12,034 bases of DNA from Hyphochytrium catenoides (lineage: Eukaryota; Sar; Hyphochytriomycetes; Hyphochytriales; Hyphochytriaceae): NCBI GenBank assembly GCA_900088475.1, contig FLMG01004083.1:1-12034 (forward strand). Direction: 5' to 3'. The notes under the pieces are model-generated. The model was not told the DNA's origin. It saw nothing but the letters and a program-made list of their open reading frames with translations, and ran no database searches. Below are positions 7,910-12,034 of the stretch, one piece after another; the stretch's first letter is position 1, and each line of letters starts with the position of its first letter. The position numbers and the translations under genes were made by a program.

Positions 7910-10651
7910 TCAGGATACGCTTTTCTCTCTCTCTCTCCCGCTCCCTCTCTCTCTTTCACTTCCTTCTATCTTGGTCGGCTCCGTACTTAGCAAGGTAATG
8001 ACGACCTTGTCATGGCAGCCTTGGAAGAGCATGTCTCCTTCATAAATAACCTTGTTTCTCTTCTTTGCTCTCAGCAAGATGCCTACCAGAGTGTCAGAGA
8101 TGTCTTGATACAAGTAGAATAACTCTCCAAACGTAATGGAAGCTATGCCCTGCAGTGAGAGAGAGGATAGAGGTGAAAGTTAGGAGTCGGCTGCCATCGA
8201 TGTAGCGCTCGCTGATTCAATAATGTTAAAAAGTAAGAGGCAAAGAAGGAAAGTTGAAGGAAGAACAGACAGCGAGGACGTAGAAAAAAGAAAAAAGAGA
8301 GGTGGGGACTTCCGGGAGCAAGAGAGACAGATAATTCCAGAGAGAGGGAAATCCAGAGAGAGGGAAATCCAGAGAGAGGGACAGAAGGAAGAAGAGAAGA
8401 GACACATATATACACCGAAGATCAAGAAGAGACCGGAGGCAAAAAGAAACAGAGAAAAGACAAGGCAGGGCAACGAATTCCTTCGGCATGCTCCGACATC
8501 TTACCTCGCCTTCTGGCTTTCTCCCTTGATCTCTGATGATATATAGAAGCTTTTGCATCTGCTCTTCCACCCACATCTGCGCTCTCTCCGCTCGTTGCGC
8601 GCTGAGAGAGCCTTCCTCTGGCCTACCGTAAGTTGAGCTTCTGTCCCTCTCCCATTCTTCTCTTTCTCTCCGTATTTCTGTCTTGGCGAGTGAAGGGTCG
8701 AAATGCTTAGAGAAAGGATTAGTCTTCGTCGACTTGATAACGTCAGCTGCCCGCCGCTCCCACAGCTTTTTAAGCTCTGCTGTCTGAGAAGGCCCGATCA
8801 ACTCCTTCTTGGATGGTGGAGAGAGGTGGCAAGACGAAGGTAGGGGAGGGGAGAAAGAGGAAGGTGGGCAGGGACTAGGGGAAAGATCCGTTGAAGAACA
8901 GTCCGCACCACCCAGCAGATGTTCGTCCTTCTGGATCGTCTTCTTCTTTTCTTCTTCAAAGGTTGAAGGCGACACTGGACGGCGACATGGACTCACTGGA
9001 GGAGGAAGAGGTGCTGCAAAGGTAGAAATGGTAGAGGACGAAGGAGACAGAGGCGGCGGAGGACAGAAAGCGAGAGAAGAGTCAACACCGCAGGTAGCTT
9101 CATTGCTCTCAACATCTAAGCTACTAGCCGAGCCTGGTGTGAACGACGTGGAAAGAGGGTACTCCGTCTTGATCTCTTTTGTCTCCCCGTCTTCGTCGTC
9201 CCCGAACGCCCCTCTTCTGGTTCGTTCTTCTCCATTCTTTTTAGTGCTTTTGCTTTCTTGCTCTCCATTTCTTCTCTCAGCGGTCTGCACGTCAGACGAC
9301 GCTGATGTAATAGAGGGACCTCCGGAAAGAGGGTCATCTCTTGGTACTGGTGTATTGGTGACGGTCACCGAGTCGGTACGAGATGAGGAAGACGATGGAC
9401 CGGATGGCAGTAGACCAGGAGAATAGAGAGTCTGGACAGGGGTTTCTCCAGCCGAAGGAGCAGAGGATGGTGTTCCAACATCTTCTTCTTTCCTAAGCTC
9501 TCCTACATTCAGCATCTTGACGTCTGCATACTGAAGGGCGACATTCTGCTCCTCAGTATGGAGACGGCGTATGACTCCAGCAATTGTGTGCATCCAAAAC
9601 ATCTTTTGCTCAGCATTGCAAGCCGCGAGGTAGTAAGTGGTGGTCTCTAGATCGGATACCTAGCAAAAGGGAAGGCCAAGCCAACAGAGAGTGCTTGTTT
9701 ATTGAGTATCTGTGAGCTCTCCAGACGGAGAGGAGGCTGCAAAGAAGGTAAGGACGGCGAAACAGGTGCAAAGAGAAGAAGAACCTTTTACTTAGGATGA
9801 CAGCAGGCATACGTTAGCAAGACATTTGGGACTAGGGAGCCACAGATTGCCATGTCCTTTCGAGAAAGTCAAGGCAAGCGGAAGTGAGAGGATGAGATTT
9901 CGGTCACTTGTAAGACAGAGAAAAAGAGACAGTGTTGGAGCGGACAGAGAGAGAGCTATAATAAAAGACAGAGGGGGAAGAAGGGACAGCGTCCAGAGAC
10001 GGCTTACCTGGAAAGCATATTTTCTCAAGGTGGAGTCTCCTACGAAGAACTCTGTAGAGAGCTGCATGACTCCTTTGGGCACTTTGGCTCCTTTCTTGGT
10101 GAAGTAGTAGAGGGAAGCATTAGGATAGAGAACAAAGTACCGCTGCTTCCAGTTGATGCCACTCTTTATTGCTCTCTACATAGCCAACAGTGGGAAGAAG
10201 GAAAGAGCGCGGAGAAGCTGTCAGAAGAAAGACCTCACAGGTCATATTCTATGCGCAAGTGGAGCTCTTGGTTGACTGTCAGGAGGTCACGGTTACCGCC
10301 CATCATCTCTGGACAGTCACCCTGGTCAAAAATACTCTCAATCTATGAGTGTGACCTCCCTTCCCTCCCTTCCTCACCCTTTTGCGCTCATCAGGAAGAA
10401 GCACTCCTCTTTCTCTCCCTGTGGTGCTTTGCTCTCGCTAAGACCGTCTGCCTTCTGACTGTCAGACCTTCCCAGATCGTTCAGTTGCTGATGGAAAGTA
10501 GTAGTAGAAGGCTCATGACCCGCGACGGAAGGGTCCACCAGCCAGATTGTGGACCTCGACCCACCTTCAGCAGGTAGCCTTCGATCACCGGCTTGTCTGA
10601 GGATTTAGTGATTGGAGTCATGCCTTCTTGGCCCTTGGTCTTCGCTATCAT
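7910..10651 (-). CDS. PH domain - disordered linker - ABRA/STARS-like Costars protein, four exons
   Basis: Exons (- strand): 10651-10565, 10175-10008, 9659-8505, 8149-7910, giving 29+56+385+79 = 549 residues; all junctions are phase 0. Residues about 22-119 are a complete PH domain split over three exons: VIEGYLLK, then IKSGINWKQRYFVL, SLYYF, KYAFQ, TTTYYLAAC, and helix MFWMHTIAGVIRRL with the invariant Trp107. K29-x9-K39-x-R41-x-F-x-L fits the phosphoinositide-binding pattern. Residues about 120-380 are Ser/Pro/acidic and look disordered. NPFSKHFD (399-406), YGRPEEG (429-435) and AERAQ are the upstream ABRA/STARS motifs. Costars spans about 446-524: YIIRDQG, ITFGELFYLYQDISDTLVGI, LLRAKKRNKVIYEGDMLFQG and CHDKVVITLL. 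Family knowledge: Costars proteins bind or regulate actin, ABRA through Rho/SRF. Membrane recruitment is inferred. ATG 10651 is the first in frame after a TGA; Met11 is an alternative start. Confidence 0.85.
7924..7956. repeat. CT-rich microsatellite inside the coding tail
   Basis: Interrupted (CT)n on the + strand. Read on the - strand it encodes the last residues of the PH-Costars protein (SERERGSGREREK) after the Costars fold is already complete. Confidence 0.85.
8150..8504 (-). other. Intron 3 of the PH-Costars gene
   Basis: Donor GAG|GTAAGA (exon ends 8505) and acceptor CTCACTGCAG|GGC (exon starts 8149), 355 bp, phase 0. Splicing joins RKPEGE to GIASITFGEL, which restores the continuous Costars domain found in the ABRA/ABRACL family. 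Without splicing, the frame runs on into a Leu/Ser/Phe low-complexity tail. Confidence 0.88.
8337..8384. repeat. 16-bp tandem repeat, nearly 3 copies, in intron 3
   Basis: The unit CCAGAGAGAGGGAAAT occurs at 8337-8352 and 8353-8368, and a third copy diverges after 13 bases (8369-8384). It lies wholly within the intron. Confidence 0.9.
9660..10007 (-). other. Intron 2 of the PH-Costars gene
   Basis: Donor CAG|GTAAGC (exon ends 10008) and acceptor CCCTTTTGCTAG|GTA (exon starts 9659), 348 bp, phase 0. The join KYAFQ-VSDLETTTYYL rebuilds consecutive late beta strands of the PH domain. Confidence 0.87.
10176..10564 (-). other. Intron 1 of the PH-Costars gene
   Basis: Donor AAG|GTGGGT (exon ends 10565) and acceptor GGCTATGTAG|AGA (exon starts 10175), 389 bp, phase 0. 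The join EGYLLK-RAIKSG gives the usual PH beta1-beta2 loop length. The acceptor has a weaker pyrimidine tract than the others, and a neighbouring acceptor two bases further in (exon start 10173) exists. Confidence 0.75.
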
Positions 10652-10690
10652 CGATCGACAGGCTGCAACTGGCGTGTATCAGAACCCAGC
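10652..10690 (-). promoter_or_regulatory. Probable 5' leader exon start of the PH-Costars gene
   Basis: A strong acceptor (pyrimidine-rich stretch ending TTCTTCCACCAG, AG at 10691-10690) lies 38 nt before the start codon, and the frame between them has an in-frame TGA. This suggests a non-coding leader exon spliced to this point. A CTAG|GTGAAT near 11178 is a possible partner donor, unverified. Confidence 0.4.
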
Positions 10691-10699
10691 TGGTGGAAG

Positions 10700-11483
10700 A
10701 ACGACAAACAAAAAGCCCATCAGCAGGAGGAGGAGCGCCTTTGCTCGAGCTTCAACAACCTCACAATCAGGTTCCTTTCGTCGTGAGCCTACTCTTCTTA
10801 TGGCAGAGATGAAGGCGTTGTTGGGATGCGGGATGATGGGAGAGACGGGGAGAGAGAGACAACAAGAAGAGATAAGAGACGGACAGAGCTAAAAATAGGG
10901 AACTCCGAGCTTCACTAAAAGACGCGAACGAAGGCGAGAAAATATTGCACAGCAATAATCGCCAGACACAGGTCAGAACCAGATCCATAGCTTGCGTTTG
11001 TAAGCTAAACACTGACCATAAACCATATAACAAACACCAAACGCAAGGCAATATCAAACCCACTACTCTCTCCGGCGGCGCTACTACTGATGGAAGTGTT
11101 TGATCATTTGGAGCGCCAACACACGCAAACACTGAGATCATCACAAGGCAAAAAAATTGGGGCACGGGAAATTCACCTAGTGCCCAAATCACCAAGGTAT
11201 TATCAATAATGTAGAAGTGATTCATCACTTGCCTCGGATGACGACGTAGACTAATCATCGTCCTCCTCCCTCCTTCTGTCAAACGACCCCTTCATCTTCA
11301 TCATGATGGTGGTGGTGCTACTCTTTCTGATTGCCAAATGTCGTATTATAACATCACCACGTCCCTTCTTTCTTTTCTGCTGAGTGATGACAACAAGAAG
11401 AAGGCGCTGCCGCTCTCCTCGGAGGAACGAACTCTTATTTACCGTTTTTTCTTCTAATAATATGCAATCAAAATTCAAAATTC
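10700..11483. other. Intergenic/leader stretch between the two right-hand genes
   Basis: Contains the promoter/leader of the PH-Costars gene and the 3' UTR of the right-edge gene. A 171-codon - frame (10767-11282) reads mainly hydrophobic and repeat-derived residues with no recognisable domain and is not called; likewise 11251-11478. Holds a 10-bp inverted repeat (10991-11047) and a TAAATAA element (- strand, near 11436) that could help form the 3' end of the right-edge gene. Confidence 0.4.
10991..11047. repeat. 10-bp perfect inverted repeat
   Basis: CTTGCGTTTG (10991-11000) and CAAACGCAAG (11038-11047) are exact reverse complements with a 37-bp loop, located upstream of the PH-Costars gene. 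A structural or protein-binding role is possible but unsupported. Confidence 0.45.
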
Positions 11484-12034
11484 TTATATATCTAGAATTA
11501 ACCCAGTTCGGTACTGTTGATCATCGCCTCCTCCACCCCTCAAATAATCAGCAATAAAATGATCATCAACAATCAACCCAGTTCGGTACTGCAGATCATC
11601 GCCTCCACCCCTATTATAATAATCAGCATCATCAACAATCAACCCAGTTCGGTACTGTAGATCATCGCCTCCACTACTGCTACTCGCAGCTTTGGTTAGG
11701 CATGAGTTGTCCCAGGCCCAGCATTTAGATTTGAACTTGCCCGCGTTACCGCTGGTCTGCACCGCGGCACTGGCCTCTACTATAGAGCTCTGACCCCCCT
11801 TGTTCTCCTTCTGCAGCTGCAAGCTCAAGTAGAATATCGTACTCGGCGGGTTGGTTAGCTGCTGTTGGCTGGAGGAGAGAACCTTTGTGAGCTTGAGCTT
11901 TGGATCACTTCCGGATCTTTGCCGATTGTTATACATCCAAACCGCGTGTTTAGCTGCTGTCTCAACTTCGCCGCCCCCTGACGTCTGAGTGTTCTCATCA
12001 CGTTTCGAGAGAGGAGAAGGTGTTGGCGTAGAAG
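11484..12034 (-). CDS. 3' end of an unidentified gene with three C-terminal tandem peptide repeats (partial)
   Basis: The frame is open from the right window edge (first full codon at 12032) to TAA at 11484, giving 182 visible residues; the 5' part lies outside, so the ATG at 11936 need not be a start. The visible part opens with Ser/Thr/Pro-rich sequence, then KHAVWMYNNRQRSGSDPKLK, a Gln/Ser-rich stretch, a Cys/Trp segment KCWAWDNSC, a Ser run, and three copies of DDxQYRTGLIxDx at visible residues 123-135, 145-157 and 170-182. Repeat spacing is 22 and 25 codons (66 and 75 bp), so the size difference between units is in frame, which supports real coding. The last copy ends the protein exactly. 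I recognise no family. Confidence 0.7.
   Translation of the reverse strand, partial: STPTPSPLSKRDENTQTSGGGEVETAAKHAVWMYNNRQRSGSDPKLKLTKVLSSSQQQLTNPPSTIFYLSLQLQKENKGGQSSIVEASAAVQTSGNAGKFKSKCWAWDNSCLTKAASSSSGGDDLQYRTGLIVDDADYYNRGGGDDLQYRTGLIVDDHFIADYLRGGGGDDQQYRTGLILDI
11500..11673. repeat. Three-copy DNA tandem repeat coding the C-terminal peptide repeats
   Basis: The near-identical core, starting AACCCAGTTCGGTACTG and continuing GATCATCGCCTCC, begins at 11500, 11575 and 11641. Cores are about 33 bp, separated by variable A/T-rich spacers. High DNA identity of the cores points to recent duplication or conversion. Confidence 0.9.

Noticed and set aside
8226-8504. C-terminal extension of the large - strand ORF past residue 470
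   Set aside because: It is intron read-through: a GTAAGA donor sits exactly where the Costars domain breaks off, and the rest of the domain resumes in phase at 8149.
8809-9426. 205-codon + strand ORF
   Set aside because: Antisense shadow of the low-complexity linker in exon 3 of the PH-Costars gene.
10767-11282. 171-codon - strand ORF
   Set aside because: Hydrophobic and repeat-derived composition, no domain, lies in the expected intergenic/leader interval.
1-12034. CRISPR arrays, bacterial operons, phage or insertion-sequence features
   Set aside because: The spliced genes show a eukaryotic nuclear sequence; the tandem repeats are microsatellites or coding repeats, and no transposase or integrase was recognised.

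Overview
The window is eukaryotic nuclear DNA. At least four GT-AG introns can be placed (three with acceptors after a pyrimidine-rich run), and every splice predicted here joins codons in phase 0. Proteins carry long Ser/Pro/acidic disordered stretches, and intergenic DNA and introns are full of (CT)n/(GA)n microsatellite. This style recalls alveolate protists such as chromerids or coccidia, but no marker gene fixes the taxon, so I hold that only weakly.

Four protein genes can be supported. (1) Bases 1-363, + strand: the last two exons of a gene whose body lies left of the window; helical C-terminus, not securely identified. (2) Bases 420-1985, - strand: an intronless FSP1/AIFM2-type FAD/NAD(P)H quinone oxidoreductase beginning MGNNPS, a likely N-myristoylation signal. 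Genes 1 and 2 converge with only 56 bp between their stop codons. (3) Bases 7910-10651, - strand: a four-exon gene that no single open frame shows. Assembled, it gives about 549 residues: a complete N-terminal PH domain, a roughly 260-residue disordered linker, and a C-terminal ABRA/STARS-like segment ending in a complete Costars domain. This suggests an actin-regulating module recruited to phosphoinositide membranes. (4) Bases 11484-12034, - strand: the 3' end of a gene entering from the right, ending in three tandem copies of a DDLQYRTGLIVDD-type repeat.

Between these genes: 2007-6050 has no convincing gene, only short ORFs and several inverted repeats. 6050-7900 is dominated by polypyrimidine then polypurine repeats whose low stop-codon content leaves all three + frames open; I do not call a gene there. 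10652-11483 is the intergenic/5' leader stretch between genes 4 and 3, with a probable leader intron acceptor.

The genes do not form an operon. The shared theme is modest: genes 2 and 3 both look built to act at membranes (lipid anchor plus quinone reduction; PH domain plus cytoskeletal domain).
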